Shown: one piece after another, positions 32,273 through 40,364 of the stretch
How the letters are laid out: every line of letters begins with the position of its first letter
How positions within the stretch are numbered: position 1 is the first letter of the stretch
Assembly: GCF_009791395.1 (NCBI RefSeq)
Contig: NZ_WSZK01000015.1
Coordinates: 248,001 to 312,000 of the forward strand
Origin: Halomarina oriensis
GTDB taxonomy: Archaea; Halobacteriota; Halobacteria; Halobacteriales; Haloarculaceae
Direction: 5' to 3'
Length of the DNA stretch: 64,000 nucleotides
The notes under the pieces: model-generated
Told to the model about the DNA's origin: nothing
What the model saw: only the letters and a program-made list of their open reading frames with translations
Databases searched by the model: none
Program-made: the position numbers and the translations under genes

Positions 32273-32638
32273 TTAGAAGGGTGCGGCCGGGCCTTCGTCG
32301 TCGTCGGAGTCGATGTCGCCACCGCGGGACTCGCCGGGGAACGACGGGGACATGCCGTCGCCGCCGCCGTGCCCAGCGGCCATGCCGGTGTCGGCGTGGA
32401 CCTGCGTGATCTCGGGAATCTCCTTCGTCATGCGGGACTTGATGGCCTGGATGGTCATCGGCGAGATGCCACAACCCGAGCAGGCACCGCCGAGACGCAG
32501 CGACACCGAACCGTCCTCCACGTCGAGGTTGGTGATGGCGGCGCTCCCACCGTGCATCTGAATCTGCGGGAAGTTGCGACGGAGGAAGTTGGTCACGTCT
32601 TCGCGGAGTTCGTCCTCCGAACGCGCTTCGGTGCTCAT
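32273..32638 (-). CDS. NifU-like iron-sulfur scaffold domain protein
   Basis: 121 residues. The NifU C-terminal domain occupies residues 8-85, with the cluster-binding GGACSGCGISPMTIQAIK (CxxC). Such proteins assemble or carry Fe-S clusters to target enzymes. The last 35 residues (GHGGGDGMSPSFPG, then DSDDDEGPAAPF) form a flexible acidic tail, commonly seen in haloarchaeal homologues. Stop codon 273 bases from the convergent panE gene, across the structured element. Confidence 0.92.
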   Translation of the reverse strand: MSTEARSEDELREDVTNFLRRNFPQIQMHGGSAAITNLDVEDGSVSLRLGGACSGCGISPMTIQAIKSRMTKEIPEITQVHADTGMAAGHGGGDGMSPSFPGESRGGDIDSDDDEGPAAPF

Positions 32639-32680
32639 AGACGACGGTAGCGGACGAGGACGCTTAGATGTTGTGTGTAC

Positions 32681-33016
32681 TCACTCGGTTCGTGGCTCGG
32701 CGGGGAGGTCGAACACCCCTCGAAGCTGGCGTTTCAACTCCTCGACGTAGCGTTCCACGACGGCGTCGAACCGGTCGCGCTCGACCTCGACACCCTGGAG
32801 GCGCTCGTAGGCGTTCTCCGGGAGATCGATGCGGAACCCGCCGTCCTCGTAGACCGGTTCGCTCTCGTTGAGCACCATCTGGTCGATGCCGTGGATCAGC
32901 CCGGAGTCGTACTCGCTGTTCATGACGTCGAACGCCTGCTTGTACGCCTGCTGGAGTTCGGTGAAGTGCTCGACGTACTTCTCCTCCTCGAAGGTCTCGG
33001 GGTCGAAACCGGCCAT
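32681..33016 (-). CDS. DUF5783 family protein
   Basis: 111 residues: MAGFDPETFEEEKYVEHFTELQQAYKQAF, then SGLIHGIDQMVLNESEPVYE and PENAYERLQGV. The sequence matches my memory of the haloarchaeal DUF5783 family over its length. Mostly helical, acidic, soluble, no cofactor motif. It lies 43 bases upstream of the NifU-like gene on the same strand and may be cotranscribed, hinting at a link with Fe-S metabolism. Confidence 0.8.
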   Translation of the reverse strand: MAGFDPETFEEEKYVEHFTELQQAYKQAFDVMNSEYDSGLIHGIDQMVLNESEPVYEDGGFRIDLPENAYERLQGVEVERDRFDAVVERYVEELKRQLRGVFDLPAEPRTE

Positions 33017-33165
33017 ACCCGACTCTCACGGTCCCACGGTAAAAGCCGGGCGGTCGCTGGCGCGTCACCCAGCGACGGTCGAGGGGCGACGGCCGAGTGG
33101 TCGAACGGGCGGACAGTAACGATTGTGAACACGAGCCACCCCCTCGCCGGATGGTGATTCCGAAC

Positions 33166-33174
33166 CCTTAATTT
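33166..33174 (+). promoter_or_regulatory. TATA-like box for the sugar transferase gene
   Basis: CCTTAATTT centred 27 bases before the ATG at 33197; first promoter of the glycan locus. Confidence 0.5.
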
Positions 33175-33196
33175 CATCCGAGTATCAGCACGGACG

Positions 33197-34600
33197 ATGA
33201 CCGACTCCGTCCGGCACCGACTGATGGGCGTCGGCGGCGTCTTCGCCCTCACGGCGCTGGCGGTGGTGCTGGTCAACAACCCCGCCGTCCAGTCGTTCGC
33301 CACCTCCATCCCCGTCCTCCGCCGTCTCTCGCCGGACCCACCGGGCACCGCCGAGTTCCTCATCGAACTGCTCGTGACGGTCTGTGTCTTCCTCCTCGCG
33401 TTCCTCCCGCTCTATCGCCCCCGGCCACGCCGGATTCTGGACGTGCTCGTCCAGAGCGTCGAACGCGTCGTCCTCGCCGGCCTCGTCCTCGCCAGTATCG
33501 GCTACTTCGACTACACCTACCGCCTCCCGCGGTTCACCCTCCTCGTCGTCGTTCCGTTCCTCGGCGTCGCACTCCCCCTCTGGTTCGTCTGGATTCGCCG
33601 CCGCCCCGCTCGCGGGACGAACCGCGCCGTCGTCATCGGCGACGACCCGCGCGGCATCGAACGCGACATCGAGGAGTCGGACGTCCCCCTGCTCGGCTAC
33701 CTCTGCCCGTCGAGTCGCTTCCGGTCCGAAGGCGAGTCAGTCCAGGCGCTCGCCGACGGGGGCGTCAGCGCCGACGGTCTGGAGCGACTCGGTGGGCTGT
33801 CGCGCATCGAGGACGTGCTCGTCTCCTACGACGTCGATACGGCCGTGCTGGCGTTCGAGCAGGCCGACCGCGCGGAGTTCTTCGGCGCACTCGACGCCTG
33901 CCATCGGAACGGCGTGGACGCGAAGGTGCATCGGGAGCACGCCGACTCGGTACTGACCAGCGAGGACCCGGCCGGGCCGCTCGTCAACGTGGAGGTCGAA
34001 CCGTGGGACGTCGAGGACTACCTGCTCAAGCGCACGTTCGACGTGGCGTTCTCGCTGGTCGGGCTGGTGGTGCTCGCTCCGGTCATCTGTCTCATCGCGC
34101 TCGCGGTGAAACTCGACGACGGCGGGCCGGTGCTCTACCGCCAAGCGCGGACGGCGGTGTTCGGCGACACCTTCGACGTGTACAAGTTCCGGACGATGAC
34201 TCCAGCAGGGGAGTCGGAGACGCCGGTCGAGGACGCCGAGAACGACCGAATCACCGACGTGGGACGCTGGCTCCGCAGGACGCACCTCGACGAGGTGCCA
34301 CAGTTGTGGTCGATTCTGAAGGGTGACATGAGCGTCGTCGGCCCCCGTGCGGTGTGGACCGCCGAAGAGGACATCCTCGAAGCTGAATCCGAGACGTGGC
34401 GCAAGCGCTGGTTCATCAAGCCGGGGCTAACCGGGTTGGCACAGATTCACGACGCCAAGAGCACCGACCCGACGGCGAAACACTACCACGACATGCGGTA
34501 CGTCGCCGAACAGTCGTTCTGGCTGGACGTGAAGATCATCACAAGGCAGGTGTGGGGGGTGTGTGAGGACGTCTGGGGGATGCTGTTCACCCGGCAGTGA
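33197..34600 (+). CDS. Polyprenyl-phosphate glycosyl-1-phosphate transferase
   Basis: 467 residues. N-terminal membrane helices (about residues 10-27, 55-73, 88-104, 112-133), a CoA-binding-like soluble domain (AVVIGDDPRGIERDIEES), a reentrant or fifth helix at about 278-298, and the catalytic domain of the bacterial sugar transferase family: KRTFDVAFSLVGLVVLAP, RQARTAVFGDTFDVYKFRTM, HLDEVPQLWSILKGDMSVVG and KPGLTGLAQI. It moves a sugar-1-phosphate from a nucleotide sugar to a lipid phosphate carrier, the first step of glycan assembly. Head of the glycan locus. Confidence 0.92.
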   Translation: MTDSVRHRLMGVGGVFALTALAVVLVNNPAVQSFATSIPVLRRLSPDPPGTAEFLIELLVTVCVFLLAFLPLYRPRPRRILDVLVQSVERVVLAGLVLASIGYFDYTYRLPRFTLLVVVPFLGVALPLWFVWIRRRPARGTNRAVVIGDDPRGIERDIEESDVPLLGYLCPSSRFRSEGESVQALADGGVSADGLERLGGLSRIEDVLVSYDVDTAVLAFEQADRAEFFGALDACHRNGVDAKVHREHADSVLTSEDPAGPLVNVEVEPWDVEDYLLKRTFDVAFSLVGLVVLAPVICLIALAVKLDDGGPVLYRQARTAVFGDTFDVYKFRTMTPAGESETPVEDAENDRITDVGRWLRRTHLDEVPQLWSILKGDMSVVGPRAVWTAEEDILEAESETWRKRWFIKPGLTGLAQIHDAKSTDPTAKHYHDMRYVAEQSFWLDVKIITRQVWGVCEDVWGMLFTRQ

Positions 34601-34767
34601 GTAAACCGTTCGACTCGCTCCGTCGGTCGGGGCGGTCGTACTCCCTCCGACGTTTCGGTACTCGGACCGTCGCGGCCACCCTCTCCTCGACATCGGTCGC
34701 TCATCGCACGCACCTCTCGTCGAGTGCGACCAGTATCTTCTTCATGAGTCTCCGGAAATCACCGTGT

Positions 34768-35865
34768 ATGAGGGTCCTGAGAGTCGCGCAGAAGCTCTAT
34801 CCAGAAGTCCCCGGTGGTGGTCCGTACCACGTTCACGCGATGTCTCGTGACCAGGCCGCGATGGGCCACGACGTGACCGTTCTCACGGTGTCCGACGACG
34901 AACGATTGCCGACGCGAGAAGAGCGAGACGGATACACGGTGGTCCGACGTCCATCCTCGGTCGAGATGCTGGGTAACGAGGTTTCCGCGGGTGTCGCTCG
35001 CTTCCTTCGTCGCGCGGAACGGTTCGACGTCGTCCACGCCCACTCACACCTGTACTTCTCGACGAATCTCGCGGCGCTCTCACGGCGAGTCGGCGACGTT
35101 CCACTGGCCATTACGAACCACGGGCTGTACAGCCAGAACGCTCCCGAGTGGCTGTTCGACCTCTATCTACGTACCGTGGGTCGGTGGACGTTCAATCAGG
35201 CAGATATCGTGTTCTGCTACACTGACGAAGACGAAGAGCGGGTCCGAAAGTTCGGTGTAGACTCACCAATCGAAGTCGTCGCCAACGGCGTCGATACGGC
35301 CCGATTCACACCCGAAGGGCCGACGAGTGACCGCATCGACCACGACGGTCCGGTCGTACTGTTCGTGGGTCGGCTGGTCGAGGGGAAACGACCACAGGAC
35401 GCGGTGCGTGCAGTGGAGCAACTCCGTGAGACTCGACCCGATTCGGAACTGTATCTCTGCGGGGAGGGGCCGCTGCAAGAGGAGTTAGCGGCACTCGCTG
35501 CAGAAATCGGTGTCAATGATGCGACTCATTTTCTGGGACACCTAGCCTACGACGAGATGGCGAGCGTGTATCGGGCGGGAGATGTCCTGATACTGCCGAG
35601 TCGAGCAGAGGGGATGCCGCGCACTGTTATCGAGGCGATGGCCTCGGGCGTACCGGTGGTGGCCAGTGACCTGAAGCAGGTCACCCCAGTCGTCGAACAT
35701 GCTGGCGAAGCTGTCCCAATCGGAGATATCGAAGGATTCAGCACCGCGCTCAACGCGACACTCGGTGAAGCGCACGGTCCACGAGCAGTTGCCAAGGAGG
35801 GATTCGACTGGACAGAAACCGTCGAGCAGACGACGGTCGCGTTGGAGAACCTCTGCTTTCGGTAG
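34768..35865 (+). CDS. GT4-family glycosyltransferase
   Basis: 365 residues, GT-B fold. LYPEVPGGGPYHVHAMSRDQA is the donor-loop N-terminus, VLFVGRLVEGKRPQDAVRA the C-terminal domain entry, and PSRAEGMPRTVIEAMASGVPVVASD the nucleotide-sugar-binding E-x7-E motif. Adds a sugar to the growing lipid-linked glycan; donor unknown. The ATG at 34768 is favoured; ATG 34744 would add eight residues. Codon use is more AT-tolerant (AAT, GAT, TTA) than in flanking housekeeping genes. Confidence 0.92.
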   Translation: MRVLRVAQKLYPEVPGGGPYHVHAMSRDQAAMGHDVTVLTVSDDERLPTREERDGYTVVRRPSSVEMLGNEVSAGVARFLRRAERFDVVHAHSHLYFSTNLAALSRRVGDVPLAITNHGLYSQNAPEWLFDLYLRTVGRWTFNQADIVFCYTDEDEERVRKFGVDSPIEVVANGVDTARFTPEGPTSDRIDHDGPVVLFVGRLVEGKRPQDAVRAVEQLRETRPDSELYLCGEGPLQEELAALAAEIGVNDATHFLGHLAYDEMASVYRAGDVLILPSRAEGMPRTVIEAMASGVPVVASDLKQVTPVVEHAGEAVPIGDIEGFSTALNATLGEAHGPRAVAKEGFDWTETVEQTTVALENLCFR

Positions 35866-35955
35866 GTTCCCTCACCAGGGACACCCCATGCTACCTCGTC
35901 GTCGTGAGAGCAAATAAGACAGAACTGTTTTCCCACCGACTTGCCAACCCGGACT

Positions 35956-36009
35956 ATGTCCAGTAGCAGTGCATTTGACGAGACGACGGCCGCAGGCACT
36001 CACGGCTGA
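35956..36009 (+). CDS. Possible 17-residue leader peptide before the second GT4 gene
   Basis: An ORF reading MSSSSAFDETTAAGTHG ends with TGA one base before the ATG of the glycosyltransferase gene at 36011. Such spacing would allow a ribosome to reinitiate. It could equally be chance in the 145-base spacer, or a remnant of an alternative N-terminus in another frame. Confidence 0.25.
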   Translation: MSSSSAFDETTAAGTHG

Positions 36010-36010
36010 G

Positions 36011-37180
36011 ATGGACGACATCGTGTTCGCAGCCGGCTACTACGACGCGTTCACCGGCTCTCAACAGTCGATGTATCCGCTTTTAGTCGAGACAACTGCC
36101 TTCGATTCGACACTCCTGCTTCCTGAGTGGGGGGAGTGTGCGGAAGTCTTCGACGCTGCGGGGGTGACGGTAGACGTACTCAGATATCCCGAGCGACTGG
36201 ATAAGTTCGGTGGTCAACTGCTTGCTGGCGGCGTCGGTGAGAAAGGAGTGACAGGCATTTGGTTGCTCAGCTATTATTTGGATGTCGTTCGGTACTTTCG
36301 GTCGAACTCGTTCGACGCACTCTACTGCAACGACGTGCGTTCGCTGCTCCTGTTCGCACCGCCCGCGAAGGTGCTTGGGATACCAATTATCTGGTACGTC
36401 CGTATCGACACACCTATCGACAGAATCGACCACGTCGGCGTCCGACTGGCAGACCACATCCTGACCATCTCAGATGGGGTCCGGGAGCGATTCACTGACG
36501 AGGAACTCAGCACGTACGGGTCGAAGTTCACGACACTCTACACGGGTGTCGACCTCGAACGGTTCACGCCTATCGAGGAGGACGAACAGCATAAGACTGA
36601 GACGAACGAGAGCGTCACGTTCGTCGAAGTGGCGTCTATCCAGTCTCGGAAGGGTCAGCGCGAACTCGTCGAAGCGCTCGAACCGGTGTTGCGAGCGAAC
36701 GAACACGCACGCCTCGTCTTCGCTGGAGACCATGCCGAGGGAGAAGCCGCGTACCGACGCGACGTCAAACGACACGTCTCAGAGGCTGGTATCGACGACA
36801 GCGTCGAGTTTCTGGGCTGGGTCGACGACGTTCCGAGTGTGCTCCGGGAGGCAGACGTGTTCGTCCTCCCTTCGGAGAACGAAGGCTTTCCCCGTAGCAT
36901 CCTCGAAGCGTTCGCGGCCGGTCTGCCGGTCGTCGCGACTGATGCTGGTGGAACCGACGAACTCGTCACCGATGGTACGAACGGCTTCGTGGTCCCGGTT
37001 GGCGACACGGAGGCGCTCAGGGCGCGACTCATGAAACTAGCGGAGGATGCGGCATTACGCGACGAGATGGGCGCGGCAGGCCGCCGAACTGTCGAGCGAG
37101 AGTTCAGCATGATGCGATACACCGAGATGTTCGAGCAGTTCGTCTGCCGTCACGTGTTCAACAACGAGAGGAAAGCGTAA
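36011..37180 (+). CDS. GT4-family glycosyltransferase
   Basis: 389 residues, GT-B fold. DDIVFAAGYYDAFTGSQQSM opens the protein; VTFVEVASIQSRKGQRELVEAL starts the second domain; and PSENEGFPRSILEAFAAGLPVVATDAGGTDEL is the donor-binding E-x7-E motif. The start at 36011 is preferred over the in-frame ATG at 35969, whose extra residues (HLTRRRPQALTAE) lack family character. Followed 9 bases later by the AP-superfamily gene, so they form an operon. Lower GC than the flanks. Confidence 0.92.
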   Translation: MDDIVFAAGYYDAFTGSQQSMYPLLVETTAFDSTLLLPEWGECAEVFDAAGVTVDVLRYPERLDKFGGQLLAGGVGEKGVTGIWLLSYYLDVVRYFRSNSFDALYCNDVRSLLLFAPPAKVLGIPIIWYVRIDTPIDRIDHVGVRLADHILTISDGVRERFTDEELSTYGSKFTTLYTGVDLERFTPIEEDEQHKTETNESVTFVEVASIQSRKGQRELVEALEPVLRANEHARLVFAGDHAEGEAAYRRDVKRHVSEAGIDDSVEFLGWVDDVPSVLREADVFVLPSENEGFPRSILEAFAAGLPVVATDAGGTDELVTDGTNGFVVPVGDTEALRARLMKLAEDAALRDEMGAAGRRTVEREFSMMRYTEMFEQFVCRHVFNNERKA

Positions 37181-37189
37181 ACCACAATC

Positions 37190-38518
37190 ATGACCCCAAT
37201 ACGAAACCCGAACAACGTGCTTGTTCTCACTGTGGACTGCCTCCGAGCAGACATCTCCCAAACGATGCAGTGGGATTCGTTCTTGGAGCCGTTCGACACT
37301 ATTGAGTTCACAGACTGCATCGCGACCGGGTCCGGAACGTCGACTTCGTTTCCAGGTATCCTGACGAGTACCTACCCACTGGAGTTCGACGGCTACGGTT
37401 CGGTGGGCAGTGATCGAACGACGCTCGCGGGACTGTTCTCCTCGAACGGGTTCGCCACAGGAGGGTTCCACTCGAACCCACTCATCGGCGAGGATTTCGG
37501 GTACGGAGATGGGTTCGACGAATTTTACGACTCCGTCGGTGGGAAGCGGCGGCTCAACAGCGTCCTTCGACGAGCGCTACCGAAACCACTCCACGAGTTC
37601 ATCAAGAAGGCCTACTTCAAGAGCACAGACTACAACGACCTGCCCTACGAACGTGCCAATGAGGTGAATATCCGCGCGGAGCAATGGATTCGATCCGCCG
37701 ACAGTCCGTGGTTCTGCTGGATACACTACATGGAACCACATCATCCGTACAAACCCCCTGCAGACTACACGGATGTCGATGAGGCGGTCCAGAACGACCT
37801 CTGGATGCGGATGAACGAAGACCCCGAAAGCATCACCGACGAGGAAGTAGACGTGCTTCGTTCGCTGTACGAGGCAGAAATCGAGTATCTATCGACACAG
37901 TTGACGAATCTCGTCGATTCGCTCTCGGAAGACGGGCTGTTGGACGACACGCTCATCGTAGTTCTCGCAGATCACGGCGAGGAGTTCCGTGACCACGGTG
38001 GACTCGCACACCGACCAGTACTGTACGAAGAACTGGTCCACGTCCCACTCCTCTTTTCAGGTGACGTCGTCGAAGCGGACAGGACCGACGAGCGTCTGGT
38101 CTCAACGCTCGATGTCGCAACGACTGTCGCTCATGCGTCCGGAATCAGTCCTGCCGACTCGTACAGAGGGGCTGACTTGCTCTCGGTCGACGAACAGCCT
38201 CGCGAGCGGTGCTTCAGTGAACTCTCGCACACATCCGGCGGTGGCGGCGAGGTCGTCGAAGACCAGCTCAAAGTCAGTTGTCGAACGGTAGAATGGTCGT
38301 TTATCCACGACCGTCAACAGGGGGATGATTTCCTATTCAACAGGCAGACCGACTTTCGAGAGCAAAACGACGTGAGTAGCGACCACCCCGCCGTGGTAGA
38401 GGAGTTCAGAGACGAAGTGCTGGCCCACCTCGATGTGGTGCTCTCCGGAGCTTCGAACCGGCGCGAGGAGGTCGGCGAAGAGGTTGAGGACCGACTCCGC
38501 GAACTGGGCTACAGGTAG
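37190..38518 (+). CDS. Sulfatase/alkaline-phosphatase superfamily enzyme
   Basis: 442 residues. VLVLTVDCLRADIS supplies the first metal Asp. The nucleophile region TGSGTSTSFPGILTSTYPLE has Thr or Ser where sulfatases have Cys in CxPSR, so a phosphotransferase or phosphatase is more likely than a sulfatase; the Thr form is seen in phosphoglycerol transferases. HYMEPHHPYKPP, VVLADHGEEFRDHGG and GLAHRPVLYEELVHVPLL complete the metal site. No membrane segment, so it acts in the cytoplasm or needs an unseen export route. Probably decorates the glycan or lipid carrier. Confidence 0.85.
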   Translation: MTPIRNPNNVLVLTVDCLRADISQTMQWDSFLEPFDTIEFTDCIATGSGTSTSFPGILTSTYPLEFDGYGSVGSDRTTLAGLFSSNGFATGGFHSNPLIGEDFGYGDGFDEFYDSVGGKRRLNSVLRRALPKPLHEFIKKAYFKSTDYNDLPYERANEVNIRAEQWIRSADSPWFCWIHYMEPHHPYKPPADYTDVDEAVQNDLWMRMNEDPESITDEEVDVLRSLYEAEIEYLSTQLTNLVDSLSEDGLLDDTLIVVLADHGEEFRDHGGLAHRPVLYEELVHVPLLFSGDVVEADRTDERLVSTLDVATTVAHASGISPADSYRGADLLSVDEQPRERCFSELSHTSGGGGEVVEDQLKVSCRTVEWSFIHDRQQGDDFLFNRQTDFREQNDVSSDHPAVVEEFRDEVLAHLDVVLSGASNRREEVGEEVEDRLRELGYR

Positions 38519-38524
38519 TCTGGA

Positions 38525-39322
38525 TTAGCGTCGGTCGGTGAGGAGTCGGGTCGTCGAGAGCAGGAGTGCGGCGACCGTCTTCAGTCTCACGTCGAACGCG
38601 AGTGACGTCCGAAACGAGTCGACCGCGGCCCGGTACTGGCCATCGAAGTGCCGTCGCCGCCCCTGTCCATAGTGTAACGACCCGTAGAACACATCCAGAT
38701 GTTGTTCTGTCTGTGGGACCCGTTCGGTGGCTAGTTCGGCAAACTGGACGTTCGAGTCGAAGTGCAGTTTTCTCGATGTCTTGGCCGACAGTCCGCCCTC
38801 ATGCTTTCGGACGTCGACGAGATTCGGGCAGAAACAGACACCACCCTGTGTCGCTGCCTCAAGCAAGAGCAGGTGGTCCTCACGGCGTGAGAGCGACTCT
38901 TCGAACGTCACAGTCACCTGGTCGGTATCGACGAGTATGGAAGAAGTGAGCGAGTCGAGTCGACCGGAGAAGACATCGCGTACGAAGTCTTCGGTCGTCC
39001 GTGACGTCCCCTCGACACAGAGCCCTGCACCCGTCGCAGCCATCCGGTCGAGCTGTCGCTCCAACTTATCTGTCGTCCACAGGTCGTCGGCGTCAAGGAA
39101 GGCGACATACCGTGTCTCGGCCCTATTTAGTCCCTCATTACGAGCCCACGCGGGACCACGTTGATTCTTGTCGGCGACTGTCACAATGTCGACGGGGATG
39201 GTCTGGTTGCGGGCAGACTCCTCCGCCTCTCGGAGCATCGACTTCGGGGTGTGTTCCGGACTGTACGGAATCACGACCGAAACGACCGGGTCCTCGTCTG
39301 ATCGTGTCTGCGGGGGAGCCAT
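38525..39322 (-). CDS. GT2-family glycosyltransferase
   Basis: 265 residues. PVVSVVIPYSPEHTPKSMLREAEESARNQT is the GT-A N-terminus, followed by NEGLNRAETRYVAFLDADDLW with the DxD metal motif. The C-terminal third is helical (GRRRHFDGQYRAAVDSFRTSLAF), a TPR-like segment rather than membrane. Start MAPPQTRSDED at 39322, with GCTTATAC centred 32 bases upstream. It faces the GT4/AP operon tail to tail (6 bases between stops). Confidence 0.88.
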   Translation of the reverse strand: MAPPQTRSDEDPVVSVVIPYSPEHTPKSMLREAEESARNQTIPVDIVTVADKNQRGPAWARNEGLNRAETRYVAFLDADDLWTTDKLERQLDRMAATGAGLCVEGTSRTTEDFVRDVFSGRLDSLTSSILVDTDQVTVTFEESLSRREDHLLLLEAATQGGVCFCPNLVDVRKHEGGLSAKTSRKLHFDSNVQFAELATERVPQTEQHLDVFYGSLHYGQGRRRHFDGQYRAAVDSFRTSLAFDVRLKTVAALLLSTTRLLTDRR

Positions 39323-39350
39323 CGCGTTGCCGGAGAGTGCGACGGCGCAG

Positions 39351-39358
39351 GTATAAGC
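39351..39358 (-). promoter_or_regulatory. TATA-like box for the GT2 gene
   Basis: Minus-strand GCTTATAC centred about 32 bases before the ATG at 39322; it would give a leader of a few bases. Confidence 0.45.
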
Positions 39359-39416
39359 CACGCGACTCGTCTGGAATCGAAGCGACCAAACAGCACGCTG
39401 CTAATCAGACGGACGA

Positions 39417-40364
39417 ATGCTTCCCGACCGGTACTCGCTCGCGAACCTTCGGCGAGCGCTCTCGGACCCGAATCTGCTGCTTCGAGAGCCGAGACGATTC
39501 GCCCACTCTCTGTCTTACCGGATTAACGAGTTCTTCTACAGTCGGCAGTCCCGTGAGGAAGTCGTACTCGCCGAGGAGGACTGGGACGTGCTCGTCATCC
39601 TCGATGGGTGTCGGTACGACCTCTTCGCGGGTCAGACCGTCGTCGACGGGACGCTCTCGAAGCGCTACTCCTCGGCGAGCGAGAGTTGGGAGTACATGCA
39701 GGATAACTTCGTCGGCCGGACGTTCCACGACACGGTCTACATCACGGCAAATCCGCACTGGTACAAACTGGCCGACGACGTGTTCCACGATGTCGTCGAT
39801 ATGCTCGAACTGGACTGGGACGACGACCTCCACACTGTCCACCCCGCCGACGTCGTCGAACGGGCGAAGCGAGTCGACCGAGAGTACCCCGACAAGCGAC
39901 TCGTCGTCCACTTCATGCAGCCACACTTCCCCTTCATCGGTCCCGCCAGCGAGAATATCTCGCACAAAGGGCTCAGTCGGGAGCTCGGTGTGAACGAAAC
40001 GGGAGAGATGAACATCTGGCGGAACCTCGAACTGACCGACGACCACGACCCCGCGGCTGTCGTCGAGGCGTACGAGGAGAACCTCGAACTGACGTTGCCG
40101 CACGTGAGAGAGTTGTGCGAGTCGATTACCGGTCGCACCGTCGTCACGGCAGACCACGGTAATCTCGTCGGCGAACGCCTGTGGCCCATCCCCATCCGTG
40201 GCTACGGCCATCCACGGGACCTTCACGCGCCGGGACTGGTGACCGTTCCGTGGCTCGTTTGTGAGGACGAGCGTCGAGCGGTTCGGAGCGACCCGCCTGA
40301 GGCAGTTGAACGGCAAGACGACGGGACTATCGAAGAGCGCCTATCCGCTCTCGGATACGTCTGA
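39417..40364 (+). CDS. Alkaline-phosphatase-superfamily protein, second type
   Basis: 315 residues. DWDVLVILDGCRYDLFAG gives the first metal Asp, ASESWEYMQDNFVGR the likely nucleophile region (Ser), HFMQPHFPFIGPAS and VVTADHGNLVGERLW the other metal ligands, and GYGHPRDLHAPGLVTVPWLV the last His. Only distantly similar to the enzyme at 37190. This short form is common in haloarchaeal glycosylation clusters; substrate unknown. Its end overlaps the convergent Wzy-like gene by 38 bases. Confidence 0.8.
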   Translation: MLPDRYSLANLRRALSDPNLLLREPRRFAHSLSYRINEFFYSRQSREEVVLAEEDWDVLVILDGCRYDLFAGQTVVDGTLSKRYSSASESWEYMQDNFVGRTFHDTVYITANPHWYKLADDVFHDVVDMLELDWDDDLHTVHPADVVERAKRVDREYPDKRLVVHFMQPHFPFIGPASENISHKGLSRELGVNETGEMNIWRNLELTDDHDPAAVVEAYEENLELTLPHVRELCESITGRTVVTADHGNLVGERLWPIPIRGYGHPRDLHAPGLVTVPWLVCEDERRAVRSDPPEAVERQDDGTIEERLSALGYV

